Below, one piece after another: positions 24,544-33,325 of a stretch of DNA of 64,000 bases. A program made the position numbers and the translations under genes. The DNA is taken from NCBI GenBank assembly GCA_963606965.1, contig CAVDAL010000032.1, positions 1 to 64,000 of the forward strand, written 5' to 3'. The stretch's first letter is position 1. Each line of letters opens with the position of its first letter. The notes under the pieces are model-generated. The model made no database searches, was not told where the DNA came from, and saw only the letters and a list, made by a program, of their open reading frames with translations. The stretch is from CAVDAL01 sp963606965. GTDB taxonomy: Bacteria > Actinomycetota > Coriobacteriia > Coriobacteriales > QAMH01.

Positions 24544-24549
24544 AGTATA
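24544..24549 (-). promoter_or_regulatory. -10 box six bases before the phosphotransferase GTG
   Basis: TATACT on the minus strand, with exactly six bases to the GTG start at 24537. No -35 box at the usual distance. Confidence 0.35.
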
Positions 24550-24619
24550 CTTGTTTGCGAAGCTAAATTTTATTTATGTTCTTCCCAAATTGAGTTATAT
24601 ATCTTAAAAAGAGGTAAAA

Positions 24620-25477
24620 ATGCAACGAGTTATTTTATTATGTGATAATACTTTTGGAGTCAAAGGCTGCGACGTTGACGATGGCTTGGCTCTTTTGATG
24701 CTTTTGGGCAGCGATGCTGTTAAAGTGGAAGCAGTCTGCACGTGCTATGGTAATAACACAATAGACGTCGTACATGAAAACACATTGCGTTTTATGAATG
24801 AGCTAAAGCTTGATATTCCTGTTTATAAGGGCGCTGCAAGCCCAGCTGAGCCAATAAGCGAAGCAGCAAAATTCATGGCTGCTTATTGCGCACAAAATTC
24901 AGGCGAAGTTGCTATTCTTTCTACTGGTTCAACAACAGATTTGCTTGGCGCACAGCTTGTGGATGCAGACTTTTTCAAACACGTGCCAAGCATCACAATG
25001 ATGGGTGGCGTCACAGAATCGCTTCATATTAAAGGTGGCAAAATCATGGACGAGCTTAATCTTTCTTGTGACCCACATGCAACGCTTGCAGTGCTTAGTG
25101 CTCCATGCAAAATTGCAATTGCAAGTGCGCAAAATTGCATGCCAGCGTTTTTCACATGGCAAGAATTTGCAGATGAATTCGGCGAAGATTCATGGATTTT
25201 GCAAGCGATAGATTATTGGTTTGATGACATGGATGAAGCTTATAAATGGAATGGCTGGGTTGCATGGGATCCTGTCGCTGCAGCAATGTTAACTGCACCA
25301 CAGCTTTTTGACTGGAAATATAAGCAAATCACATTATATGAACGATTTTTGTCTGTTGGCTATCTTGAACAAGCAAACAAAGATGTACCGCAAGCAAAGA
25401 TTGCATTCCCTGAAATTAAAGATGTGCAAGCTTTCAAAAAATATGCATTTGAGGCATGGAAGCGCGCGCTGCTTTAA
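24620..25477 (+). CDS. Inosine/uridine-preferring nucleoside hydrolase family protein
   Basis: A 285-residue nucleoside hydrolase that should cleave ribonucleosides to base and ribose. The N-terminal metal motif, normally DTDPGxDD, appears as DNTFGVKGCDVDDGLAL (about residues 9-25). The blocks ILSTGSTTDLLGA, MMGG and ELNLSCDPHA match later active-site regions. Near the C-terminus WVAWDPVAAAML includes the conserved Asp that completes the calcium site. The altered N-terminal motif may shift specificity. Together with adenine deaminase and the purine genes it fits purine salvage. AAAGAGG precedes the ATG at the right distance. Confidence 0.75.
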   Translation: MQRVILLCDNTFGVKGCDVDDGLALLMLLGSDAVKVEAVCTCYGNNTIDVVHENTLRFMNELKLDIPVYKGAASPAEPISEAAKFMAAYCAQNSGEVAILSTGSTTDLLGAQLVDADFFKHVPSITMMGGVTESLHIKGGKIMDELNLSCDPHATLAVLSAPCKIAIASAQNCMPAFFTWQEFADEFGEDSWILQAIDYWFDDMDEAYKWNGWVAWDPVAAAMLTAPQLFDWKYKQITLYERFLSVGYLEQANKDVPQAKIAFPEIKDVQAFKKYAFEAWKRALL

Positions 25478-25606
25478 ATGTCTTCAAAGCTTTAGTTGTG
25501 GCTCTTGATTGATGAACATGCAACTTGCGCTTTTATGACGCTTTTACTTCGTTATAATTTGAAACACGCATTTGGTGTTATCAAATTTTATTTCAATCGA
25601 GGGTAA

Positions 25607-25921
25607 ATGGCATATCTTTTGCTTAGCATTTCAATAATTTGTGAAGTTGGCGCAGACACATGCATGAAGTTGTCGCAAGGCTTCAAGCGCAAGCGCTGGC
25701 TTATTGGCGTTGTTGTTGGATATGTCATTTCTTTATATATGATGGGCCATGTTTTGGCTCAGCTTTCACTTGGATATGCATATGCTTTATGGATTAGCAT
25801 CGCAATTGCTTTGACTGCAATTGTTGGGCATATCATCTGGAAAGAAGGCTTCAATACAAAAAAAGTTGTCGGCATTATTTTGATTATAGCTGGCGTTGCT
25901 TTAATGCGCTTGGGAGTATAA
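25607..25921 (+). CDS. SMR family transporter subunit 1
   Basis: A 104-residue protein with four membrane helices of the small multidrug resistance (EmrE/SugE) family. The conserved Glu in helix 1 is in ICEVGADTCMKLS, and the helix-3 block SLGYAYALWI is typical. It is followed six bases later by a second SMR gene, so the two probably form a heterodimeric exporter like EbrAB or YkkCD. Substrates may be quaternary ammonium compounds or guanidinium; no guanidine riboswitch is visible upstream. Confidence 0.85.
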   Translation: MAYLLLSISIICEVGADTCMKLSQGFKRKRWLIGVVVGYVISLYMMGHVLAQLSLGYAYALWISIAIALTAIVGHIIWKEGFNTKKVVGIILIIAGVALMRLGV

Positions 25922-25926
25922 GTAAA

Positions 25927-26313
25927 ATGACACAGAAGCAAAAAACATGGCTTATGCTTTTTATCGCAATAATTTGTGAAGTTACTGGCACAACATGCTT
26001 GAAGATGTCTGACAGCTTCACTCATCCATATTATGCAATTGTCACAGTAATTGGCTTTGCAGCATCTTTTGCCTTATTTATCAAAGTGCTTGAACATATG
26101 TCATTAGGTCTGGCTTATGGCGTGTGGGGCGGTGTTGGCTCTGCATGTACAGTTGCTATTGGAATAATTTTGTGGGGCGATGCTTTAACCCCACTGATGT
26201 GCGCAGGTTTGTGCCTTGTTATTGTTGGCATAATCTTTTTGAATAAAGGCACAGACGAATTGGAAGAAAAACAGGCGAAAGCACTAAACAATCAAGATAA
26301 TAAAGCTGAGTAA
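25927..26313 (+). CDS. SMR family transporter subunit 2
   Basis: A 128-residue partner of the preceding SMR protein, with four helices, the conserved Glu in ICEVTGTTCLKMS and a helix-3 block LGLAYGVWGGVG. It carries a hydrophilic C-terminal tail of about 25 residues that the first subunit lacks. Unequal tails are common in paired SMR proteins, which insert in opposite orientations. The six-base gap implies co-transcription. Confidence 0.85.
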   Translation: MTQKQKTWLMLFIAIICEVTGTTCLKMSDSFTHPYYAIVTVIGFAASFALFIKVLEHMSLGLAYGVWGGVGSACTVAIGIILWGDALTPLMCAGLCLVIVGIIFLNKGTDELEEKQAKALNNQDNKAE

Positions 26314-26333
26314 AAAGAATTGAGGAGATGAGC

Positions 26334-27755
26334 GTGGGCGGGTTTTTTGGAATTGCATCGAAAAAGGACTGTATGGGCGATGTCTTTTTTGGCATCGATT
26401 ATCATTCGCACTTGGGCACTTATGCTGGCGGCATGGCAGCATGGGACAAAGAAATCGGCCTTCAGCGTCGAATTCATAGCATTAAAAATGCTCCATTTCG
26501 CACAAAGTTCAATGATATTTTCGATGAGATGTGGGGCACGTCAGCAATAGGTAGCATAAGCGATACTCATCCGCAGCCGTTGCTTGTTCGCACGAAATTT
26601 GGCGCTTTTGCTATAAGCATGATTGGCGTTATTCAAAATGAAAAAGAGCTCATTGACATATGCTTGGAAAATGGCTGCTGCTTTGATGCTATGGCTGGTG
26701 GGCGCGTCAATCAAAATGAACTTATTGCCGCTCTTATCAATACGCAAGATTCAATTGCAAGCGGCATTCAATTTGCTCAAGAAAAAGTTGAAGGCACTTT
26801 ATCTTTGCTGATTTTGAAAGATGATGGTTCAATTATTGCTGCACGCGACAAAGTTGGCAGACTTCCAATTCGCATTGGTAAAAATGAAGACGGTTTTGCT
26901 GTTGCTTTTGAAGCATATGCATATCAAAAACTTGGCTTTGAAGATTATGGCGAACTAGGCCCTGGTGAAGTTGTTTCCATCACGCCTGAAGGGGTGACAC
27001 AAATTGTTGCTCCTGGCAAAGAGATGAAGATGTGTGCATTTTTGTGGAGCTATTATGGTTATCCGACTTCAACATATGAAGGTGAAAATGTTGAAATTAT
27101 GCGTTATAGAAATGGCGCAATAATGGCAAAGCATGATGCTGAATGCGGAAAGCTTGATGGCATAGATTATGTTGGTGGTGTTCCTGATAGCGGCACTCCG
27201 CATGCTATAGGTTTTGCTAATGAAAGTGGCATTCCTTTTGCTCGTGCTTTTGTTAAATATACTCCAACATGGCAGCGCAGCTTCATGCCAACTTCGCAAA
27301 AAGACCGCGACAAAGTTGCTTATATGAAGCAAATTCTTATCAAAGAATTGATTGAAGATAAAAGCTTGCTTTTCGTTGATGATTCAATTGTTCGCGGCAC
27401 GCAGTTGCGTGAAACAGTAAACTTTCTTTATGAAAATGGCGCGAAGGAAGTTCACATGCGTTCTGCTTGCCCGCCAATTATGTATGGCTGCAAGTATCTT
27501 AATTTTTCACGCGCAACAAGTGACATGGAACTTCTTGCGCGTCGCGTTATTGTTGAACTTGAAGGTGAGCAAGGCCTTGAACATATGGATGAATATGCAT
27601 CAAGTTCTACAGAGCGTGGCAAAAATATGCGACAAGCTATTTGTGATAAATTCAAGTTTACATCTTTAGATTTTCAAAGTGTTGAAGGCTTGGTTGAAGC
27701 TATTGGCTTAGAGCCTTGCAAACTGTGCACTTATTGCTGGACTGGTAAAGAATAG
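26334..27755 (+). CDS. purF: Amidophosphoribosyltransferase-like protein lacking the N-terminal Cys
   Basis: A 473-residue PurF homologue. The C-terminal phosphoribosyltransferase part has the PRPP motif LLFVDDSIVRGTQLRE (about 345-360), and the N-terminal class II glutamine amidotransferase fold is present. The start GTG at 26334 has GAGGAG six bases upstream and gives MGGFFGI. Canonical PurF begins (M)CGIFG, where the Cys is the glutaminase nucleophile. Here it is Gly, so the enzyme should not hydrolyse glutamine in the usual way. It could use ammonia, work with another glutaminase, or be a paralogue with another role. I believe such GGFFG proteins exist in several anaerobes. It is 15 bases from purL, so a purine role is likely. 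Confidence 0.75.
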   Translation: MGGFFGIASKKDCMGDVFFGIDYHSHLGTYAGGMAAWDKEIGLQRRIHSIKNAPFRTKFNDIFDEMWGTSAIGSISDTHPQPLLVRTKFGAFAISMIGVIQNEKELIDICLENGCCFDAMAGGRVNQNELIAALINTQDSIASGIQFAQEKVEGTLSLLILKDDGSIIAARDKVGRLPIRIGKNEDGFAVAFEAYAYQKLGFEDYGELGPGEVVSITPEGVTQIVAPGKEMKMCAFLWSYYGYPTSTYEGENVEIMRYRNGAIMAKHDAECGKLDGIDYVGGVPDSGTPHAIGFANESGIPFARAFVKYTPTWQRSFMPTSQKDRDKVAYMKQILIKELIEDKSLLFVDDSIVRGTQLRETVNFLYENGAKEVHMRSACPPIMYGCKYLNFSRATSDMELLARRVIVELEGEQGLEHMDEYASSSTERGKNMRQAICDKFKFTSLDFQSVEGLVEAIGLEPCKLCTYCWTGKE

Positions 27756-27770
27756 GATAGGAGAGCGTTC

Positions 27771-30700
27771 ATGGTTTCACGTGTTTATGTTGAAAAGAAG
27801 CCCGGTTTTGATATTGAAGCGCAGCAGCTTTGTGCAGAATTGCAAAATATTCTGCAGGTCAAAAGCTTGAGTGCTTTGCGCATTATCAATAGATATGACG
27901 TTGAAGGAATAAGTGAAGAGCTTTTTGAATCTTGCGTTCCTACTGTTTTCAGCGAGCCACAAACAGATATAGCATTTTTTGAATTGCCACAAAGCAAGCA
28001 GATGTTTGCTGTTGAATATCTACCAGGGCAGTTTGACCAGCGCGCAGACAGCGCTAGTGAATGCATTCAGCTTATTAGCCAAGGTGAACGCCCAACTGTT
28101 CGTTCAGCAAAAATTTATATTCTGGAAGGCGAACTTAGCGAAGACGAAATTGCTTCAATCAAAAATTATGTAATCAATCCAATTGAATCGCGTGAAGCAA
28201 GTTTTGACGAATTCCAAACGCTAAAGATGGAATATGTTGAGCCTGACGATGTTGAAATTGTCGATGGATTCATTGAATTTAACAAAGATGAATTGGCTGC
28301 TTTTATTGATGAGCGCGGTCTTGCAATGGACTTGGCAGACATAATATTTTTCCAGAGTTATTTCAAGGAACAAGGTCGTAACCCAAGCATTACTGAAGTT
28401 AAGCTTGTTGACACATATTGGTCTGACCATTGCAGGCATACAACATTTGGCACAATTCTTGAAAATATTGAAATCAATGATGCTCGTGTCCAGGATTCAT
28501 TTGAGCGCTATTTGGAAATTCGTGAAGAGCTTGGTCGTGAAAAAAAGCCAATCTGTTTGATGGATTTGGGGACAATTGGCGCTAAATATTTGAAGCATAA
28601 AGGCATTCTTACAAATTTAGATGAATCTGAAGAAATCAATGCTTGTACTGTTAAAGTCAAAGTTGATGTTGATGGTAAAGATGAAGACTGGCTTTATTTA
28701 TTCAAGAATGAAACTCATAATCATCCAACAGAAGTTGAGCCATTTGGTGGTGCTGCGACATGTGTTGGTGGCGCAATTCGCGACCCTCTTTCAGGACGCA
28801 GTTATGTTTATCAATCAATGCGCATTACAGGTGCTGCCAACCCACTAAAGCCGGTTTCAGAAACTTTGCCTGGTAAGCTGCCACAGCGCAAGCTTGTAAC
28901 AACAGCTGCTGCTGGTTTTTCAAGCTATGGCAACCAGATTGGTTTAGCGACTGGCCAAGTGCAAGAACTTTATCATCCGGGATACGCTGCAAAGCGCATG
29001 GAAATTGGCGCTGTTGTTGGAGCAACACCTGCAGATCATGTTCGTCGTGAAACTCCTATCCCAGGGGACGTTATTGTTTTGCTTGGTGGGCGCACAGGTC
29101 GCGATGGTATTGGCGGCGCAACTGGTTCATCAAAAGCTCATACATCAAGCAGTTTGGAAACTTGTGGAGCTGAAGTTCAAAAAGGTAATGCTCCTGTCGA
29201 ACGCAAATTGCAAAGGCTTTTCCGTCGTGGCGATGCTTGCAAACTTATCAAACGCTGCAATGATTTTGGAGCTGGCGGAGTTAGCGTTGCAACAGGAGAG
29301 CTTGCAGATGGCCTGCAAATAAATTTGGATGCTGTTCCAAAGAAATATGAAGGCTTGGATGGCACTGAACTTGCAATCGCTGAAAGTCAAGAGCGCATGG
29401 CTGTTGTATTAGCTGCTAAAGACGTTGATGAATTCTTAAGCTATGCAAAAGAAGAAAATTTGGAAGCGACGCCAATTGCTGAAGTTACTGAGTCTCCAAG
29501 GCTTTGCATGAATTGGCGAGGGAAGAAAATTGTCGATGTCAGTCGCAAGTTTTTGAATTCAAATGGTGCGCCAAAGTTTGCAAATGTTTGCGTTCCTGTT
29601 CAAGGCGACTATAAGCCTGCATGGGAAGGCAGCAACTTTGAACAGCGCATGAATTCGCTGGTAAAGGACTTAAATGTTTGTTCAAACAAAGGCTTGGTTG
29701 AAAGGTTTGATTCAACAATTGGTGCAGCAACTGTCATGATGCCATTTGGTGGTAAAAAGCAGTTGACACCAAGCATGGCTATGGTTGCAAAGATGCCAGT
29801 AGATGGAGAGACAACAACATGCTCTGGTATGGCTTGGGGCTTTAATCCTTACTTGGCTGAAAAAGACCAATATTCTGGCGCATATTTGGCTGTTTTGGAA
29901 AGCTTGTCAAAGCTGGTTGCTGCTGGCTTTAGTCGCAAGAGCGCATATTTTACATTCCAAGAATATTATGGAAAGCTGCGCGATGAAGATGAACGTTGGG
30001 GCATGCCTTTTGCTGCACTTCTTGGTGCCTTGGATGCTCAGCTTGATTTGGAAGTTGCATCTATTGGTGGTAAAGATTCAATGAGTGGTAGCTTTGAAGA
30101 TTTGGATGTTCCGCCAACTCTTGTTAGCTTTGCAACAGCAACTGGAAGCATTGATAATATTTGTTCTGCTGAATTCAAAAATGATAATTCAGAAGTTGTA
30201 TTTATAACGCCAACGCATAATCCATCAATTATGCCAGTTGCACAAGATTTGCAAGTAATCCTTGATTTTGTTAGCGAACTAATTGCAAGCGGCAAAGTTG
30301 TTGCTGCATCAACTCCTAGCTTTGGCGGTATTGCAGAAGCTTTATTCAAGATGTGCCTTGGTAATGAAATTGGCTTCAAGCTTAATGAAGCTATTAACCC
30401 AGACAGTCTGTTTGAGCTTGCATATGGCAGCTTTATTTTGGAACTTAAAGACGGTGTTGCGCTTGATGATATTCCAGAAGAAATTGCTCTTGTTAATTTG
30501 GGTACAACTTGCAAAGATTATGTCATGCAATATGCTGGTGGCACAATCGACTTGCACAAATTGCAAGAAGTTTGGGAAGAAAAACTTGAATCTGTTTATC
30601 CATATCGCAAGAATGGTGAAAGTGTAAAACAGATTAGCGACGACTCACATTTGCCTCTTGTTTATAATGGCGAACTTGCAAAGCCTCGTGTTGTTATTCC

Positions 30701-31481
30701 AGTATTCCCTGGAACAAATTGCGAATATGATACAGCTCGTGCATTCAGACGTGCAGGTGCTGAAGCTGAAGTTTTTGTCATAAATAACTTGAGCCCACAA
30801 GCTGTAGCGCAAAGTGCAGATGAGTTTGCAAAATTAATTTCACAAAGCCAAATTATTATGATTCCAGGCGGTTTTTCTGGTGGCGATGAACCTGATGGCT
30901 CAGCAAAATTGATAACAGCATTCTTCCGTGCTCCTCGCGTGACAGAAGCCGTGCGTGACTTGCTGCAGAATCGCGATGGCTTAATGCTTGGCATTTGCAA
31001 TGGCTTCCAAGCTCTTATCAAGCTTGGTCTTGTTCCATTTGGTGATATTAAAGAAATGGATGAAGATTGTCCGACTTTGACATTTAATACAATCGGCAGA
31101 CATCAAAGCCGTCTTGTTCGCACTCGTATTGCATCAAACTTGAGCCCATGGCTTAGCCGCTGCAATGTTGGTGACATTCACACTCTTGCAATTAGTCATG
31201 GTGAAGGTCGCTTTGTTGCAAGCGATGCTTTGCTTGAACAGATGCTAAAGCAAGGACAAATTGCAACTCAATATGTTGATGAAAATGGCAACCCGTCAAT
31301 GAATTGGGATGTCAACCCTAATGGCTCTGTTCTTTCGATTGAAGGAATTACAAGCCCTGATGGCAGAGTGTTTGGCAAGATGGGGCATACAGAGCGCAGC
31401 GCAAATGGCTTATATAAAAATGTGCCTGGCAACACTTTCCAAGAGCTTTTTGAAGGCGGCGTGGAATATTTCACAGCATAA
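27771..31481 (+). CDS. purL: Phosphoribosylformylglycinamidine synthase, single-chain
   Basis: Catalyses the ATP- and glutamine-dependent conversion of FGAR to FGAM in purine synthesis. The 1236-residue chain carries all parts that are split into PurS, PurL and PurQ in many bacteria. It has an N-terminal PurS-like region, two tandem AIR-synthase-like halves (motifs KNETHNHPTEVEPFGGAATC and SIGGKDSMSGS), and a C-terminal class I glutaminase. The glutaminase has FPGTNCEYD, GGFSGGDEPDG and the nucleophile in LGICNGFQAL. The start has AGGAGAG six bases upstream. It ends just before a strong terminator. Confidence 0.95.
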   Translation: MVSRVYVEKKPGFDIEAQQLCAELQNILQVKSLSALRIINRYDVEGISEELFESCVPTVFSEPQTDIAFFELPQSKQMFAVEYLPGQFDQRADSASECIQLISQGERPTVRSAKIYILEGELSEDEIASIKNYVINPIESREASFDEFQTLKMEYVEPDDVEIVDGFIEFNKDELAAFIDERGLAMDLADIIFFQSYFKEQGRNPSITEVKLVDTYWSDHCRHTTFGTILENIEINDARVQDSFERYLEIREELGREKKPICLMDLGTIGAKYLKHKGILTNLDESEEINACTVKVKVDVDGKDEDWLYLFKNETHNHPTEVEPFGGAATCVGGAIRDPLSGRSYVYQSMRITGAANPLKPVSETLPGKLPQRKLVTTAAAGFSSYGNQIGLATGQVQELYHPGYAAKRMEIGAVVGATPADHVRRETPIPGDVIVLLGGRTGRDGIGGATGSSKAHTSSSLETCGAEVQKGNAPVERKLQRLFRRGDACKLIKRCNDFGAGGVSVATGELADGLQINLDAVPKKYEGLDGTELAIAESQERMAVVLAAKDVDEFLSYAKEENLEATPIAEVTESPRLCMNWRGKKIVDVSRKFLNSNGAPKFANVCVPVQGDYKPAWEGSNFEQRMNSLVKDLNVCSNKGLVERFDSTIGAATVMMPFGGKKQLTPSMAMVAKMPVDGETTTCSGMAWGFNPYLAEKDQYSGAYLAVLESLSKLVAAGFSRKSAYFTFQEYYGKLRDEDERWGMPFAALLGALDAQLDLEVASIGGKDSMSGSFEDLDVPPTLVSFATATGSIDNICSAEFKNDNSEVVFITPTHNPSIMPVAQDLQVILDFVSELIASGKVVAASTPSFGGIAEALFKMCLGNEIGFKLNEAINPDSLFELAYGSFILELKDGVALDDIPEEIALVNLGTTCKDYVMQYAGGTIDLHKLQEVWEEKLESVYPYRKNGESVKQISDDSHLPLVYNGELAKPRVVIPVFPGTNCEYDTARAFRRAGAEAEVFVINNLSPQAVAQSADEFAKLISQSQIIMIPGGFSGGDEPDGSAKLITAFFRAPRVTEAVRDLLQNRDGLMLGICNGFQALIKLGLVPFGDIKEMDEDCPTLTFNTIGRHQSRLVRTRIASNLSPWLSRCNVGDIHTLAISHGEGRFVASDALLEQMLKQGQIATQYVDENGNPSMNWDVNPNGSVLSIEGITSPDGRVFGKMGHTERSANGLYKNVPGNTFQELFEGGVEYFTA

Positions 31482-31503
31482 GTTTTTGAGCTAAATAGAT
31501 TTG

Positions 31504-31534
31504 CGAGGCTAGCTAAATGCTGGCCTCGTTTTTT
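31504..31534 (+). terminator. Intrinsic terminator after purL
   Basis: CGAGGC / GCCTCG with an inner AGC / GCT pairing and six T residues. Confidence 0.85.
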
Positions 31535-31584
31535 ATGCTGCAATATCGTTCACCGGATAATTTTGACATAATTTTCATAATTAC

Positions 31585-31612
31585 TTCACATATTGGTTTA
31601 GCGTGATATACT
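31585..31612 (+). promoter_or_regulatory. Promoter of the glycine riboswitch transcript
   Basis: TTCACA (31585-31590), a 16-base spacer and TATACT (31607-31612), each one mismatch from consensus. Transcription would begin near 31620. Confidence 0.6.
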
Positions 31613-31667
31613 CGCCGAGTTGTAAATTACATAAATCCTATGAAGCAGGTTGAATTCTTTTGAAAAC

Positions 31668-31775
31668 AGTCTGTGGAGGAACCTCTGGAGAACCTCACAA
31701 AATGTGAGTACCGAAGGTGCAAGGCTTGGAAACAAGCTGAAACTCTCAGGTAAAAGGACAGAGCAAACATAGACT
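31668..31775 (+). ncRNA. Glycine riboswitch (single aptamer)
   Basis: The glycine-aptamer core is plain: CTCTGGAGAACC, then TACCGAAGGTGCAAG, then GAAACTCTCAGGTAAAAGGACAGAG. Only one aptamer is complete. The preceding CTGTGGAGGAACC may be a vestigial partner, as in singlet glycine riboswitches that use a short ghost helix. It controls the AgcS symporter gene downstream. Riboswitches of this type sense glycine and commonly govern glycine cleavage or glycine/alanine transport. Confidence 0.9.
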
Positions 31776-31800
31776 TACATGTCGTGCTTGCAAATTCTCC

Positions 31801-31827
31801 AGAGCTGTTTATACAGCTCTTTTTTTA
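31801..31827 (+). terminator. Expression-platform terminator of the glycine riboswitch
   Basis: AGAGCTGT / ACAGCTCT with a four-base loop, followed by seven T residues. It lies between the aptamer and the Shine-Dalgarno of the symporter gene. Whether glycine closes or opens it cannot be told by eye. Confidence 0.85.
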
Positions 31828-31846
31828 TGTCGAAAGGAGAACAAGG

Positions 31847-33265
31847 ATGCTGTTACAGATAGTACAAACTATCAATTCGTATTTGTCGGATTATGTTTTG
31901 GTCATTTTGCTTATTGGCGTTGGCCTTTGGTTCACTATTCGCACTCGCTTTGTGCAGGTGCGCTGCTTTGGTGAAGGTATGCGCAGACTTTTTGGTAACT
32001 TCAGCTTGCGCGGCAAAAAGCATGATAGTGGAATGAGTTCATTCCAAGCTTTAGCAACTGCAATTGCAGCACAGGTTGGTACTGGTAATATCATTGGTGC
32101 TTCTGGTGCGATTTTGACAGGTGGCCCTGGCGCGATTTTTTGGATGTGGATTATCGCATTCTTTGGCATGGCAACAAATTATGCTGAAGCAACACTTGCA
32201 CAAAAGACTCGTAAAGTTGGCGAAGATGGGGAAGTTAAAGGTGGTCCTGTCTATTACATTCGCACAGCTTTTACTGGCGGCTTTGGTAAGTTTTTGGCTG
32301 GATTTTTTGCTGTTGCAATTACATTAGCTTTAGGCTTCTTTGGCTGCATGGTTCAATCAAATTCAATTGGTTCAACTTTGGAAAATGCAATTGGAATTCC
32401 AACATGGGTTATGGGCATTATTCTTGTTTTAATTTGCGCTGTAATCTTTCTTGGTGGAGTTAACAGACTTGCTTCTGTAACAGAAAAACTTGTCCCACTG
32501 ATGGCAATGATTTTCTTGATTGGTAGCTTATTTGTTTTGATTGTTCGCATTAAATATATTCCAGAAACATTCTATTTGATTTTTAAATATGCGTTCCACC
32601 CAGACGCAATTATTGGCGGCGGTATTGGCTATGCTCTTAAAACTGCAATCAGCCAAGGTGCAAAGCGCGGCCTGTTTTCAAATGAAGCTGGCATGGGTTC
32701 AACTCCACATGCTCATGCTCTTGCAAATGTTAAAAAGCCACATGATCAAGGCGTTATGGCAATGATGGGTGTTTTCATCGATACATTTGTTGTTTTGACT
32801 TTGAATGCTTTGGTTATCATTTCAACAATGTATGCAGGCGACGGCATTTTAGCTGGTGGCTATACTGACAGCCTTGTTGACATAATTGGTAAGTCGAATT
32901 TGGCGCAGATGGCATTCGGTACTGTTATGGGTGAAAAGTTCGGCTCTATCTTTGTTGCTGTTTGCTTGTTCTTCTTTGCATTCTCTACAATTTTAAGCTG
33001 GAATTTGTTCGGCAAAATTAATGTTAAATATATGTTTGAAAAATTCCTTGGCAAAAAGAGCACAATCATTTATACAGTAATTGCACTTATCTTTATTTTC
33101 ATTGGCACGCTTGCTTCAAATGATCTTGTTTGGGAACTTTCAGATATGTTTAACCAGCTGATGGTTATTCCAAATGCACTTGCACTATTTGCATTAACAA
33201 AGCTTGTTATCAGCGCTGTTAATGAAGGATATGCTGAAAAGAAAAAGCAAAAAGAAGAAAAATAA
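31847..33265 (+). CDS. Sodium:alanine/glycine symporter, AgcS family
   Basis: A 472-residue membrane transporter that takes up alanine and/or glycine with sodium. Family blocks include SSFQALATAIAAQVGTGNI (about residues 62-80), GPGAIFWMWI and KRGLFSNEAGMGSTPHAHA near the middle. About eleven helices are visible. The start at 31847 has AAGGAG seven bases upstream. The glycine riboswitch in front argues that glycine is the main regulated solute. A convergent bidirectional terminator follows. Confidence 0.9.
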   Translation: MLLQIVQTINSYLSDYVLVILLIGVGLWFTIRTRFVQVRCFGEGMRRLFGNFSLRGKKHDSGMSSFQALATAIAAQVGTGNIIGASGAILTGGPGAIFWMWIIAFFGMATNYAEATLAQKTRKVGEDGEVKGGPVYYIRTAFTGGFGKFLAGFFAVAITLALGFFGCMVQSNSIGSTLENAIGIPTWVMGIILVLICAVIFLGGVNRLASVTEKLVPLMAMIFLIGSLFVLIVRIKYIPETFYLIFKYAFHPDAIIGGGIGYALKTAISQGAKRGLFSNEAGMGSTPHAHALANVKKPHDQGVMAMMGVFIDTFVVLTLNALVIISTMYAGDGILAGGYTDSLVDIIGKSNLAQMAFGTVMGEKFGSIFVAVCLFFFAFSTILSWNLFGKINVKYMFEKFLGKKSTIIYTVIALIFIFIGTLASNDLVWELSDMFNQLMVIPNALALFALTKLVISAVNEGYAEKKKQKEEK

Positions 33266-33297
33266 TAAATTCTTGTTGCTGATATTTTGAAGATGAA

Positions 33298-33325
33298 AGC
33301 GCCGCATTTTTTGCGGCGCTTTTTT
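33298..33325. terminator. Terminator between convergent genes
   Basis: AGCGCCGC / GCGGCGCT with a seven-base AT loop. Five T residues follow on the plus strand and overlap the stop region of the convergent SufS-like gene; a shorter T-run follows on the minus strand. Confidence 0.8.

Larger units (their letters stand above)
31482..31846. other. Non-coding region holding terminator, promoter, riboswitch and expression platform
   Basis: 365 bases without a protein gene, fully explained by the purL terminator, a promoter at 31585-31612, a glycine riboswitch and its terminator. The open frame that starts at 31784 runs through the terminator and is not the true gene start. Confidence 0.85.

Noticed and set aside
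29145..31021. Several antisense frames within purL
   Set aside because: Typical complementary-strand shadows of a long, codon-biased gene.
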